A stretch of DNA of 64,000 bases from contig CAVRZY010000283.1 in the NCBI GenBank assembly GCA_963725415.1, positions 9,578 to 73,577 on the forward strand, written 5' to 3'. Under the pieces are notes generated by a model. That model was not told where the DNA came from, did no database searches, and was given only the letters and a program-made list of their open reading frames with translations. Origin of the DNA: CAVRZY01 sp963725415. Lineage in GTDB: Bacteria; Acidobacteriota; Terriglobia; Bryobacterales; Bryobacteraceae. Every line of letters begins with the position of its first letter. Position 1 is the first letter of the stretch. Shown piece by piece: positions 1-9,042 of this stretch. The position numbers and the translations under genes were made by a program.

Positions 1-439
1 ACGCGGATTTGCCTGATTAGGACGCGCACCGTTTTAGGCAAGAAGGTGAAGCCGAAACAGTACCACGGGCGCGTTCGGGGCGTTGCGGTCCCCCGCAACC
101 AACGCCTCTCTACATTGCCTCATTAGTGGCACGGAGATGCTCAAGGCAGGCCGCCGTCACAACCGGTTCGAGACTGCTTGCTGGATGGTGCCTGGATCAC
201 GGCCCACTCGGAAGCAAACGCGCTGTCCGGAAGGTGAGTGGATCGCGCCCCGGAAGGCCGGACGTGGGGATTCCGAAGTGGTTCCGATTCAAGTCTTGGT
301 AAAGGTCGCACACTCCGATTCGAAAAATACGACGCGGCGTTTGAGAGCCGCAAGCCGGCGCCAACCAGTTGATCGAGGCGCGGCGCAACGGTGATTCGGG
401 GCTCCGGCGGCAACGGCTGGAGGAGTTTCGGATGCTGGG
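1..439. other. No gene recognised at left edge
   Basis: No reading frame in this stretch has a recognisable domain, signal peptide or good ribosome binding site. The short open frames on both strands are arginine- and proline-rich, as expected of out-of-frame reading in GC-rich DNA. It may hold the decayed upstream part of the symporter remnant that follows. Confidence 0.4.
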
Positions 440-607
440 GCGTTCGTACTGACCGGAGAGGCGGCGATTTTCGCCGCCTACTTCTTCACCAAGATCGCTT
501 TCCTCTGGTACAACGTGATCGGGTGCGTCGTGGTGGTCCTGACGGGGCTTCTGATTTCAAGCCTGGAGCCGCCGATCCGAAAAGCCGGCTTCTCAGTCCG
601 ACTTTGA
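440..607 (+). pseudogene. 3' remnant of a sodium:solute symporter-like gene
   Basis: Frame 446-607 reads LTGEAAIFAAYFFTKIAFLW, then YNVIGCVVVVLTGLL, then a short basic tail and TGA. A long hydrophobic segment with a WYNVIGC-like turn near the end resembles the last membrane helix of sodium:solute symporter family (SSF) permeases. No upstream part of such a gene is visible in any frame, so only the C-terminus survives. The family assignment rests on this short segment by eye and is uncertain; it could be the tail of another multi-pass membrane protein. Confidence 0.4.
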
Positions 608-805
608 CCAGACTTCGCCGAACGCCGTTTCGGGGGGAGCTGAACTGGACGGGGCACTTCTCCGGTATGCCGGCTGCGCGGGAGTTGAGCCGGACACGCG
701 GACGCTGCGCCGCCTTTGCGAGAGTCGCGATCGTCCCTGGTCGAAGCCGTGGACCGGCGGAAGAAACCGGTCACCGAGTTGAAGCGGGACTCGCGGCGAT
801 TCCCC

Positions 806-835
806 TTGACGGTCATCAGGAGGCGGGCTTAAAAT
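806..835 (+). promoter_or_regulatory. Candidate sigma-70 promoter of padR-ADOP
   Basis: TTGACG (806-811) and TAAAAT (830-835) are separated by 18 bp. Transcription would start near 842, only about 10 nt before the padR start codon, so the message would be leaderless or nearly so. It overlaps the start of the palindrome at 839-856. Confidence 0.5.
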
Positions 836-838
836 TAT

Positions 839-856
839 CCCATCGACATCGATGGG
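839..856. promoter_or_regulatory. Candidate PadR operator palindrome
   Basis: Perfect inverted repeat CCCATCGA-CA-TCGATGGG (8-bp arms, 2-bp spacer) directly after the -10 box and covering the padR ATG (852-854). PadR regulators commonly repress their own operon through dyad sites at the promoter; the autoregulatory role is inference. Confidence 0.5.
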
Positions 857-1186
857 AAAATTCAAGAAAGACCAATTACTCGGCAAGCTGGACCTGCTGG
901 TTCTGCGCATTCTCTCGTGCGACGCGAGCATGCACGGGTATGCGATCGCGGAGCGAATCGAACAGCTCTCGGAGAATGTGCTCCAGGTGGGCGAGGGGTC
1001 GCTGTATCCAGCGCTGCATCGCATGGACGAGGCGGGCTGGATCCGGTCGGAATCGGCGCCGTCGGACAATAACCGGCGGCTCGGTATTACAGAATCACCG
1101 CCGCGGGACGCCGTCAACTCGCGGAAGAGGAAGCAGAGTGGCTGCGCGCCGCGCATGCGATCACCCGAGTGTTGAGGTTGGCCTGA
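852..1186 (+). pseudogene. PadR-family transcriptional regulator, frameshifted
   Basis: Small winged-helix repressor of the PadR family, the usual partner of ADOP-type permeases in Acidobacteriota. The first frame starts MGKFKKDQLLGKLDLLVLRI and contains the family signature GEGSLYPALHRMDEAGWI. After the codons for NNRRL (about 1080) the frame breaks: the expected continuation RYYRITAAGRRQLAEEEAEW is read in another frame and ends LRLA at TGA 1184-1186. Restoring one missing base near 1081 gives a normal protein of about 111 residues. The TGA overlaps the permease ATG (TGATG), so the two are translationally coupled. Either a real frameshift or a sequencing error; the intact downstream frame and preserved coupling favour a recent or artefactual event. 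Confidence 0.8.
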
Positions 1187-3630
1187 TGGGATTCTTCGGC
1201 TGGCTCGCATCTTCTCTCCAGGATCTCCGCCACGGTATCGTCTTGCTGCACCGCGACGCCGGTATCTCTCCCCTCATCGTGCTGGTGCTCGCGCTGGGGA
1301 TCGGCGGCAACGCGGCCATCTTCACTCTGCTGAAAGCCGCTTTCCTGGACCCGCTGCCGTATCGCGATGCAGGGCGGCTGGTGACCATCATCGAGAACAA
1401 CGGTGGGGACCCGACTGTTTCCGAGTTTCTCGAGATTCGCGAGCGCAGCCGCACGCTGGAGCAAGTCGCGTTTGCCGAGCACCGCGACATGCAGCTCTCC
1501 GGAACCGATGAGCCCGTGCGTGTTTTCGCCGCGCGCGCCACAGCCTCCTTCTTCCCGCTGCTGGGGGTGAATGTGTCGCTGGGCCGGACGTTTCTTGCGG
1601 AAGAGAATCAGCCGGGCCGAACTCCCGTGGTCCTCCTGACCGACGCCTTCTGGCGCTCGCGAATGGGAGCGGACCCTGGCGCACTGGGACGGACGCTTCG
1701 TCTCGATGGCGCACCTGCTCTGGTTGTAGGCGTGCTCCCGCCAGGGTTTCACTTCGACTATCCGACTCTCCGCATTCCGGAGCCGGTGGACATCTACGTC
1801 TCGTTTCCGATAGAGTCTTCCGCTCCTCTTCGTTCGAGCGGCGGCATCCGGGGGGAGCGCCGCCTGCTCGCCCGCTTGCAGGGGGGCATCACACACGCGC
1901 AAGCGGAATCCGAGTTGCGGAGCATCGGAAGCGCTTTAGTGCGCGACCATCCCTCGGCGTATCGTAATCGCGATGGCGGACCGAGCCGCTTCACTTTTGA
2001 AACGCTCCCGCTGCGGGACGCCATCGTGGGGACGCAACGCTCCCTGCTTTGGCTGCTGTTGGGAGGCGTCAGTGTATTGTTGCTGATTGCGTGCGCGAAT
2101 GCGGCGCAGCTTCTGTTGGCGCGCTCGCTGCGACGAGGACGGGAGGTTGCGATTCGCGCGGCCCTGGGCGCGAGCCGGCTCCGCCTGATCCGCCAGTTTC
2201 TTCTGGAGGGACTGGTTCTGGCGGCATGCGGCGGAGCGGCCGGGCTGCTGCTGTCCGGCTGGATTGCGCGCCTCCTGGTTGCCAGGCTTCCAGTGCGCAG
2301 TCCACTCCTCGAGTCGGCCCATTCGGACACGCGAGTGATCGGGTTCACCCTGGCGATATCGCTGATTTCGGCGATCGTGTTCGCCATCATCCCGGCGGTG
2401 AAGGGGAACCGGTGGACACCGGGCCCGGCCCTCAGCGCGCGCGTCGCCGCCGGTGAGGGAAACCGGTGGCGCCACGCGATGATCGCGATCGAAGCGGCGC
2501 TCTCCGTGTTCCTGCTGTGTGGAACGGGGCTGGTGGCGCAGAACCTGTGGACGCTGATTTCGACGCCCATGGGTTTCGATCCGAACCAGGTGCTGGCGAT
2601 GCGGCTGAAGCTGCCGTCCCGGCAGCAGAGCGCGTTGGACTCGAAAGCGAGCCGGCCGTTTCAGGAGTACCTGGAGAAGATCGCCGCCATCCCGGGAGTG
2701 GATTCGGCCGCCACGGTGACAGGCCCGCCGCTGCGCCCCGCGCGAGGGGGCCCTAGCGAAATCGTCGGAGTGACAGACCAGACCGGCGCACTCAAAAGCG
2801 TGATCGGGGATAACCATCTGGTCAGCCCGGATTACTTCCGCACGCTGCGGATTCCGCTGCTCGCCGGGCGCACCTTCCGCGATGACGATGTGGCTGGACG
2901 GCCCTGGGTCGCGGTGGTGAATCAGGAGTTCGCGCGCCGCTTTGGACTCGGCGCGGACGTGGTCGGGAGGCAGATCTTCGAGCCGAGCCAGCCAATGACG
3001 ATTATCGGAATGGTCGGCAATGTCCGGACTCGGGGCCTGCAGACCGCCCCGTATCCGGAAGTCTATCTATCGTCCCTACAGTTTTCCTGGGCGAACGTCT
3101 ACCTGGTTGTGCGTTCGGCGATTCCGCCGGCGCAACTGGTGAAGCTCGTGAAGGCGGCGATCGAGTCCTCGAACTCCGAGCAGGCCGTGTTTGGCGTCTT
3201 GACCATGGAGGAGCTGATTGCGGACTCGGTGACCCAGCCACGGTTCCACGTGTTCCTCATCGGCGCCTTCGCGCTGCTCGCTGTGGTGATGGCGGCGGCT
3301 GGGATGTACAGCGTGATCTCCTGCCTGGTCTCGCAGCGCACCAGCGAGATTGCGATCCGCATTGCGCTAGGCGCCACTCGCGGCGCCATTGTCCGGACCA
3401 TCCTGGGAACGACGAGCGCGTGGGTGGTGACAGGGCTCGCTGCCGGCCTCGGCCTGGGACTCGTGACCAGGAACACGGTCCGTTCGCTTTCGAGCACCGC
3501 GGTGGAGGGCTCGCCGTGGATGTACGTCTCGGTGGTGCTGTTCTTTTTGGTGTTGATGCTGGTGGCCGCCTATATGCCCGTGCGGCGAGCCAGCCGGCTC
3601 GATCCCAGCGTGGCTCTGCGCTGCGAGTAG
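1186..3630 (+). CDS. ADOP-family (FtsX/MacB-like) ABC permease
   Basis: An 814-residue membrane protein of the Acidobacterial duplicated orphan permease type, related to MacB/FtsX ABC permeases but with two permease halves in one chain and no ATPase gene nearby. It begins MGFFGWLASSLQDLRHGI, followed by a membrane segment (about 26-50) and a MacB-like periplasmic domain. FtsX domain one starts near residue 286 (SLLWLLLGGVSVLLLIACAN) and the second near 687; both carry the conserved cytoplasmic loop pattern R-x-x-E-[VI]-A-I-R-x-A-L-G-A. I chose ATG 1186 because it overlaps the padR stop codon; the open frame continues far upstream only as meaningless sequence. Likely exports or senses an unknown small molecule or peptide. 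The class is common in this phylum; substrate unknown. Confidence 0.9.
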   Translation: MGFFGWLASSLQDLRHGIVLLHRDAGISPLIVLVLALGIGGNAAIFTLLKAAFLDPLPYRDAGRLVTIIENNGGDPTVSEFLEIRERSRTLEQVAFAEHRDMQLSGTDEPVRVFAARATASFFPLLGVNVSLGRTFLAEENQPGRTPVVLLTDAFWRSRMGADPGALGRTLRLDGAPALVVGVLPPGFHFDYPTLRIPEPVDIYVSFPIESSAPLRSSGGIRGERRLLARLQGGITHAQAESELRSIGSALVRDHPSAYRNRDGGPSRFTFETLPLRDAIVGTQRSLLWLLLGGVSVLLLIACANAAQLLLARSLRRGREVAIRAALGASRLRLIRQFLLEGLVLAACGGAAGLLLSGWIARLLVARLPVRSPLLESAHSDTRVIGFTLAISLISAIVFAIIPAVKGNRWTPGPALSARVAAGEGNRWRHAMIAIEAALSVFLLCGTGLVAQNLWTLISTPMGFDPNQVLAMRLKLPSRQQSALDSKASRPFQEYLEKIAAIPGVDSAATVTGPPLRPARGGPSEIVGVTDQTGALKSVIGDNHLVSPDYFRTLRIPLLAGRTFRDDDVAGRPWVAVVNQEFARRFGLGADVVGRQIFEPSQPMTIIGMVGNVRTRGLQTAPYPEVYLSSLQFSWANVYLVVRSAIPPAQLVKLVKAAIESSNSEQAVFGVLTMEELIADSVTQPRFHVFLIGAFALLAVVMAAAGMYSVISCLVSQRTSEIAIRIALGATRGAIVRTILGTTSAWVVTGLAAGLGLGLVTRNTVRSLSSTAVEGSPWMYVSVVLFFLVLMLVAAYMPVRRASRLDPSVALRCE

Positions 3631-3703
3631 AGGCTTACTTCACACGGGTAATCCAGGCCGGAGTGACTCAAAACCGCCCAACCCTGCGGCGTCCTCCGTT
3701 GCT

Positions 3704-3724
3704 AGACCCCTGCCCTGGGGGTCT
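3704..3724. terminator. Hairpin between convergent genes
   Basis: AGACCCC-TGCCCTG-GGGGTCT can form a 7-bp GC-rich stem between the convergent permease and thioesterase genes. There is no T-run, so factor-independent termination is doubtful; it is at most a weak bidirectional terminator. Confidence 0.3.
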
Positions 3725-3786
3725 GCGTGGTCCAGCCGGGTCATGCCAATGGATCGAGGCGCCCGGCCTCTGTCGTTAGTCAAGTA

Positions 3787-4221
3787 CTACCTTGCGATGG
3801 TGTCAGTAGGCGAGGCCGGCACGGAGAAGCGAGCCCGGACCCCTGCACTGACGGAGGCCGGCTTCCCGGTTTGGGCATCTATGGGACACCATACTGTGCG
3901 TGCCTTTGCCAGGACGCTCCGGTCCGTTGCTCGGAGTAATTCGGTATAGCGTTCGAACCTAATCCGGCTTGCGGTTCCGACCCACGTCCTGGCGATGATC
4001 CCGTCGCCGAGGAAGGCCGGCTGCATATAGTCGATCTCGTGACGCACAACAACCCACCGCAGTTTCGCTTGGTCAGCGGCGGGCGCCGCAGCCTTCCAGT
4101 GTGCCACCGCGACCTCCTGCACCCAGCGCAGGTAGGCGACGTTGTTGACATGGGCCATCTGGTCGATATCAGCAGCCTCGACCGAGATCGCAAGTTCAAA
4201 AGCTTCCGAGGCTTGGCTCAT
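3787..4221 (-). CDS. Acyl-CoA thioesterase, 4HBT/YbgC-FadM hotdog family
   Basis: Small single-domain hotdog-fold enzyme, about 144 residues from the ATG at 4221 (MSQASEAFELAISVEAADID). The diagnostic segment DIDQMAHVNNVAYLRW matches the 4-hydroxybenzoyl-CoA thioesterase family motif D-x-D-x-x-x-H-V-N-N-x-x-Y, whose aspartate is catalytic. Such proteins hydrolyse acyl-CoA thioesters in the cytoplasm, as in fatty-acid turnover or aromatic degradation. An earlier in-frame start at 4254 would add 11 residues (MKGVCGGILNE) that do not look conserved. It stands alone, convergent with the permease gene, with no pathway neighbours to narrow the substrate. Confidence 0.85.
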   Translation of the reverse strand: MSQASEAFELAISVEAADIDQMAHVNNVAYLRWVQEVAVAHWKAAAPAADQAKLRWVVVRHEIDYMQPAFLGDGIIARTWVGTASRIRFERYTELLRATDRSVLAKARTVWCPIDAQTGKPASVSAGVRARFSVPASPTDTIAR

Positions 4222-4419
4222 CTCGTTTAGTATCCCGCCGCAGACCCCCTTCACGCTGGCTTGCGCCGGGTTTCGTCCAGCTCGACCTGCCGGGGCCGCG
4301 GGCTATTCGCAGCCCAGGGAAGCCAGGGGTTGGGATCGGGCGCCGCGGCGCGCGGGGGCCGAGCATGGCCAGCACGGCCGCCGCGAAACCCACACCCGGG
4401 CCGGCGAGAGTGTCTGTTG

Positions 4420-4740
4420 CCGGGCTGATGATAACCGGAGCAACCGAAGCACGTTCTCCCACAGGATCTTGCTCAGGCCTCTGTCGGACGGCGCCAGCCG
4501 GCGCAGTGCAGCGAGCGTCTGTTTTCCCCAGCACTGCGGCCCGTCCATGCCCCTGTGCAGGCAATCGGAGCCGAATAGCAGCTTGTCCTGATGCCGGCTC
4601 AGAAATCGAATTCATTGGCAACAAGGCCGTTGTCCGAATCCCAAGGGCCCGCTGATGCCGCAGTAGCCACGTCTCGCCATGCGTCGGGTATGGGGGGTGG
4701 CAGTGAATGTCAAACACCGTGTGCGACTCGATGGCAGATC
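4420..4740 (-). pseudogene. Amidohydrolase remnant with internal deletion
   Basis: Two pieces of one amidohydrolase-family (TIM-barrel metal hydrolase) gene lie next to each other in different frames. The N-terminal piece (down from about 4740) reads FDIHCHPPYPTHGETWLLRH, with the metal-binding H-x-H after a beta strand. The C-terminal piece reads DKLLFGSDCLHRGMDGPQCW and then RGLSKILWENVLRLL, the FGSD motif and terminal helix of the family. The large middle part is missing and the junction, near 4610, is out of frame. This is a true deletion derivative. No start codon with a ribosome binding site remains. Confidence 0.7.
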
Positions 4741-4904
4741 ACTCCGATTGCGCTGACCTGCGGCGGCACTTGGTCGGGTGACCAACATCACGGCCAAGTG
4801 CCGGCAACGCTCATTCCGAGCTTCTGCGAGGAGCGCCTTTTCGGGCGGAATCCGTTGAGCCCAGGGCCTGTACGCCGTGGGCGTCTTCTGGAACAATAGA
4901 GAAT

Positions 4905-5906
4905 ATGTACAAGCTACTGCTTTGCACAGTCGTGGTCGCCATGGCCGGCGTGGCGCAGGATTATAAGGTCACCGGCAAGATCCAAATCGGTGGGGCTGGT
5001 GGGTGGGACTATCTCACCCCCGACCCCGCTGCGCATCGCCTGTTCGTTTCGAACGCAACCAGGGTGGTGGTGGTGGACACCGTCTCGGCCAAAGTGATCG
5101 GCGAAATCCCCAACACCCAGGGCGTGCACGGCATCGCTCTTGCGCCCTCCCTAGGCAAAGGATTCATCAGTTGCGGCCGAGCCAATCAGGTGGTGGTCTT
5201 CGACCTCAAGACACTCAAGGTCACCGGCGAAGTGGCGACCGGCCAGAACCCGGATGCGATCTCCTATGAACCCGTCTCCGGCCGCGTGTTCACCTTTAAC
5301 GGGCGCTCCAATGATGCCACCGCCTTCGACGCCCAGACGGGCACGGTGTTGGGCACCATTCCCCTCGGCGGCAAGCCCGAGTTCGCGCAGCTCGACGGCA
5401 AAGGCATGATCTACGTGAACAATGAGGACACCAGCGAGATCCTGGAGATCGATGCCAAAGCGCTCAAAGTGACGCGCAAGTGGCCGCTCGCCCCCTGTGA
5501 ATCCCCATCCGGCCTCGCCCTGGACCTGGGGCATCAGCGCCTTTTCTCGGTTTGCGCGAACAAGCTCATGGCCATCAGTGACGCGGCCGCCGGCAAGTTG
5601 ATGACTACACTCCCAATCGGCGCCGGCTCCGATGGGGTCGCCTTCGATCCCGGCACAGGTCTGGTTGTGAGCGCAAACGGCGACGGAACGATGACTTTCG
5701 TGAAGCAGGTCAACGGCAAGTATGAGGTCGTGCAGACTCTGAAGACGGAGCCGCGGGCCCGCACCATCACTGTGGACACCGCAACACACCGCTTCTACTC
5801 GCCGACGGCCGAGGTTGGCCCCGTCCCGGCGCCGACCGCGGACAACCCGCGCCCGCGTCCGCAGGCCGTGCCGGACACCTTCCACCTCATCGTCGTCGGC
5901 CGATAG
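4905..5906 (+). CDS. Secreted YncE-like beta-propeller protein
   Basis: Exported protein of 333 residues with an N-terminal signal peptide (MYKLLLCTVVVAMAGVAQ). The rest consists of repeating beta-propeller blades of the YVTN/YncE type: LFVSNATRVVVVDTVSAKVI, VVVFDLKTLKVTGEVATGQNP and similar strands recur roughly every 40 residues. YncE-like propellers act in the periplasm or on the surface as binding scaffolds; no catalytic residues are evident. The C-terminus has a proline-rich stretch (PVPAPTADNPRPRPQAVPD) and then a final strand that may close the propeller. The gene is monocistronic, so the context gives no function. Confidence 0.85.
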   Translation: MYKLLLCTVVVAMAGVAQDYKVTGKIQIGGAGGWDYLTPDPAAHRLFVSNATRVVVVDTVSAKVIGEIPNTQGVHGIALAPSLGKGFISCGRANQVVVFDLKTLKVTGEVATGQNPDAISYEPVSGRVFTFNGRSNDATAFDAQTGTVLGTIPLGGKPEFAQLDGKGMIYVNNEDTSEILEIDAKALKVTRKWPLAPCESPSGLALDLGHQRLFSVCANKLMAISDAAAGKLMTTLPIGAGSDGVAFDPGTGLVVSANGDGTMTFVKQVNGKYEVVQTLKTEPRARTITVDTATHRFYSPTAEVGPVPAPTADNPRPRPQAVPDTFHLIVVGR

Positions 5907-6159
5907 AGCCGGCCGCCGCCCCCGGGCGCAGGACGATCCGTGCGCTTGCAGCCTCGCCGGCTACGGACGATCTCGCTGCTGTTGCCGCTGACCAAGCCGG
6001 CGGGACTGCAACCTGAAGCCGCCTGATGCCCATTGCGCCCTGTAGACCTTCTCTGCCTCTCGGTTTCGAACGAAGTGCGCGGGAACTGGCTTCACTCGTT
6101 CTCTCCCGAGCTCGGCAGCCCTCTCCAGCGCATGCCCGCCGATCCGAACCTCGAAGCCC
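5907..6159. other. Intergenic, no gene seen
   Basis: No coding frame or RNA gene recognised. It contains CTCTCCAGCGCATGCC near 6122, which also occurs near 8517, so it may be part of the duplicated material that brought the YifB fragment. Confidence 0.3.
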
Positions 6160-6500
6160 CTAGCTCCAGTAATCCCTATCCAAACTCCTGTGCTGCACCG
6201 CCTCCGCCAGATGCTTCGCCGAAACCGTCTCCGCCCAGCCCAGGTCCGCGATCGTCCGCGCCACCTTCAAGATCCGGTCGTGCGCCCGCGCCCGCTCGAC
6301 CCGCTCCCGCATCTCCGCCGAGCACGACGCCCCGTCCTCCCCCGCCCGCATCTCCTTAAACGGCACCGCCGGCGCCTCGATGTGCAGGTCGATGCGGTCC
6401 AACAGCGGCCCCGAGATCTTCCCCAAGTACCGCTGGATAATCGTCGGCGTGCAGCGGCACTCGCGGGTGGCGTCCCCGCAGTAGCCGCACGGACATCCAC
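6160..6500 (-). pseudogene. Truncated second copy of the yifB/comM 3' end
   Basis: This stretch closely matches the 3' part of the intact yifB gene at 9043-10566. It reads CGDATRECRCTPTIIQRYLG, then the same GKISGPLLDRIDLHIE segment, and ends HLAEAVQHRSLDRDYWS. Relative to the intact copy it lacks about 45 codons between ERVERA and RAHDRILK. Both deletion boundaries in the intact gene carry the 9-mer GCCCGCGCC, and this copy keeps one of them, so the deletion fits slippage between short direct repeats. No start codon context or N-terminal domain is present; it is a non-functional duplicate. Confidence 0.85.
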
Positions 6501-6838
6501 GAGTCCAATAAAAACGTCATCGAGCGCACCTATGTCGCGTGTGGGTCGCCAAAACTCAATCGTGATCGCGCATGGGGTCGCAGTTCTGGTCTGGATGGCC
6601 GCTGGCATGCCCGGTGCGCTGCGTTAACGCAGAAGCCCAGGACCGCGGTGTGGCCAGCGGGAGACCGCATGACCATTTACGATTCAGCCGCCCAGCCCGC
6701 GCCAGGTTGAGGCGCGCCCCTCGCCGATCCCCGGCCTGCTGATCCTGGCCCTGCCGGTAGCGCTGCTGACCCTCGGGGACCACCCTTGCCTCCGAGCAAA
6801 GTATACTGGAAGGGACGGCTCGCAGCAGGTCCACGATT
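6501..6838. other. Intergenic upstream of the sigma factor gene
   Basis: No gene recognised. It carries a good -10 like box, TATACT at 6802-6807, followed by GGA as in the rnpB promoter near 22005, but no convincing -35. It probably holds the sigma factor promoter. Confidence 0.35.
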
Positions 6839-6895
6839 GTGGAGGAACCACACGCGAGGCCAAGGCGTTCGGGCCGGACCAGGAACCCGGCAATC

Positions 6896-8449
<1,554 letters not shown>

Positions 8450-8543
8450 GTAACCTTCATCGGTCACCCCTTCCACCGGCCCTAGAACACATACACCCTT
8501 ACTGCAATGACGGCTCTCTCCAGCGCATGCCGGTGCCAGGCAG

Positions 8544-8788
8544 CTAACGTTGGAGCGTTTTGAGAACATCTGCCCGATCTACCCGCTTGTGGTTCGCCAC
8601 GGCTCGAAGAATGCTGTTCAACGTCGCAAGGCGTAATGCTTTGTGTGCAGGCACGGCGATACGGTGATGCGACGGTGTGTCCGTCTGGAGGATGACATGA
8701 CTGCCCTGTTGATGGATCTGCGTGTAATGCCACGCGCGACAGAGGACCTCTATAAGATCGAGGCCGCTGAGTCCCGAGGGAGCTTCAT
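8544..8788 (-). pseudogene. hicA: HicA-family toxin, frameshifted
   Basis: HicA toxins are small double-stranded-RNA-binding-fold mRNA interferases. The ATG (8788-8786) overlaps the hicB stop codon as TGATG. It begins MKLPRD, then the frame breaks near 8772. The next frame reads LSGLDLIEVLCRAWHYTQIH, then QQGSHVILQTDT and HRIAVPAHKALRLATLNSIL, ending at TAG 8546-8544. QQGSHVI is the family G-S-H-x-x-[ML] segment with the active histidine, and the PAH block is the second signature. One missing C in GACCTC would restore an 81-residue protein. If the frameshift is real the toxin is dead and the antitoxin stands alone; if it is a base-calling error the pair is intact. Confidence 0.75.
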
Positions 8789-8994
8789 CAGGCCACCAGC
8801 ACTTTATCCCGGACCAGGCGAAGGCGGATTCTGGCGGGTCTCGGCTGGTCGAAGAAGAAGGCCGAGACGGCCTCTTTCACGTTGGCCCGCAACTGCTCCC
8901 AAGAGTCGCCCTGTGTGAAGATGCTTTCCGTCAAGCACTCAGCGTAGAAACCGCCATCTGCCTCCTGGGTAACCTCGAACACGAGTTCGTTCAC
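8788..8994 (-). CDS. hicB: HicB-family antitoxin
   Basis: Short protein of 68 residues from GTG 8994: MNELVFEVTQEADGGFYAEC, then LTESIFTQGDSWEQLRANVK. The pattern of a first strand, G-x-x-x-A-x-C/S, F-T-x-G-D-[ST]-x-E-x-L-x-x-N-[AV]-K-E-A is that of the partial RNase H fold of HicB antitoxins. It lies upstream of the HicA-like frame with a TGATG overlap, giving the order antitoxin then toxin. Short HicB proteins of this kind lack the C-terminal DNA-binding domain, so autoregulation is uncertain. Longer starts at 9030 (TTG) are possible but add unconserved residues. Confidence 0.75.
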   Translation of the reverse strand: MNELVFEVTQEADGGFYAECLTESIFTQGDSWEQLRANVKEAVSAFFFDQPRPARIRLRLVRDKVLVA

Positions 8995-9042
8995 GATTTC
9001 AACTGTAGAGCATCCTGCAACTCCCCGCAACGATCCGCCTGT

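Noticed and set aside
391..1185. Long open frame in front of the ADOP permease, making a 1079-residue product
   Set aside because: It reads through a clear PadR gene in another frame, is rich in arginine and serine without any domain, and the coupled ATG at 1186 gives the normal family start.
852..1186. Programmed ribosomal frameshifting in padR or other interrupted genes
   Set aside because: No slippery heptamer with downstream structure conserved across the cases; the breaks are scattered among unrelated families, better explained by errors or mutation.
8994..9030. TTG start 36 bp upstream for hicB
   Set aside because: Added residues are unconserved and no ribosome binding site is better than for the GTG at 8994.
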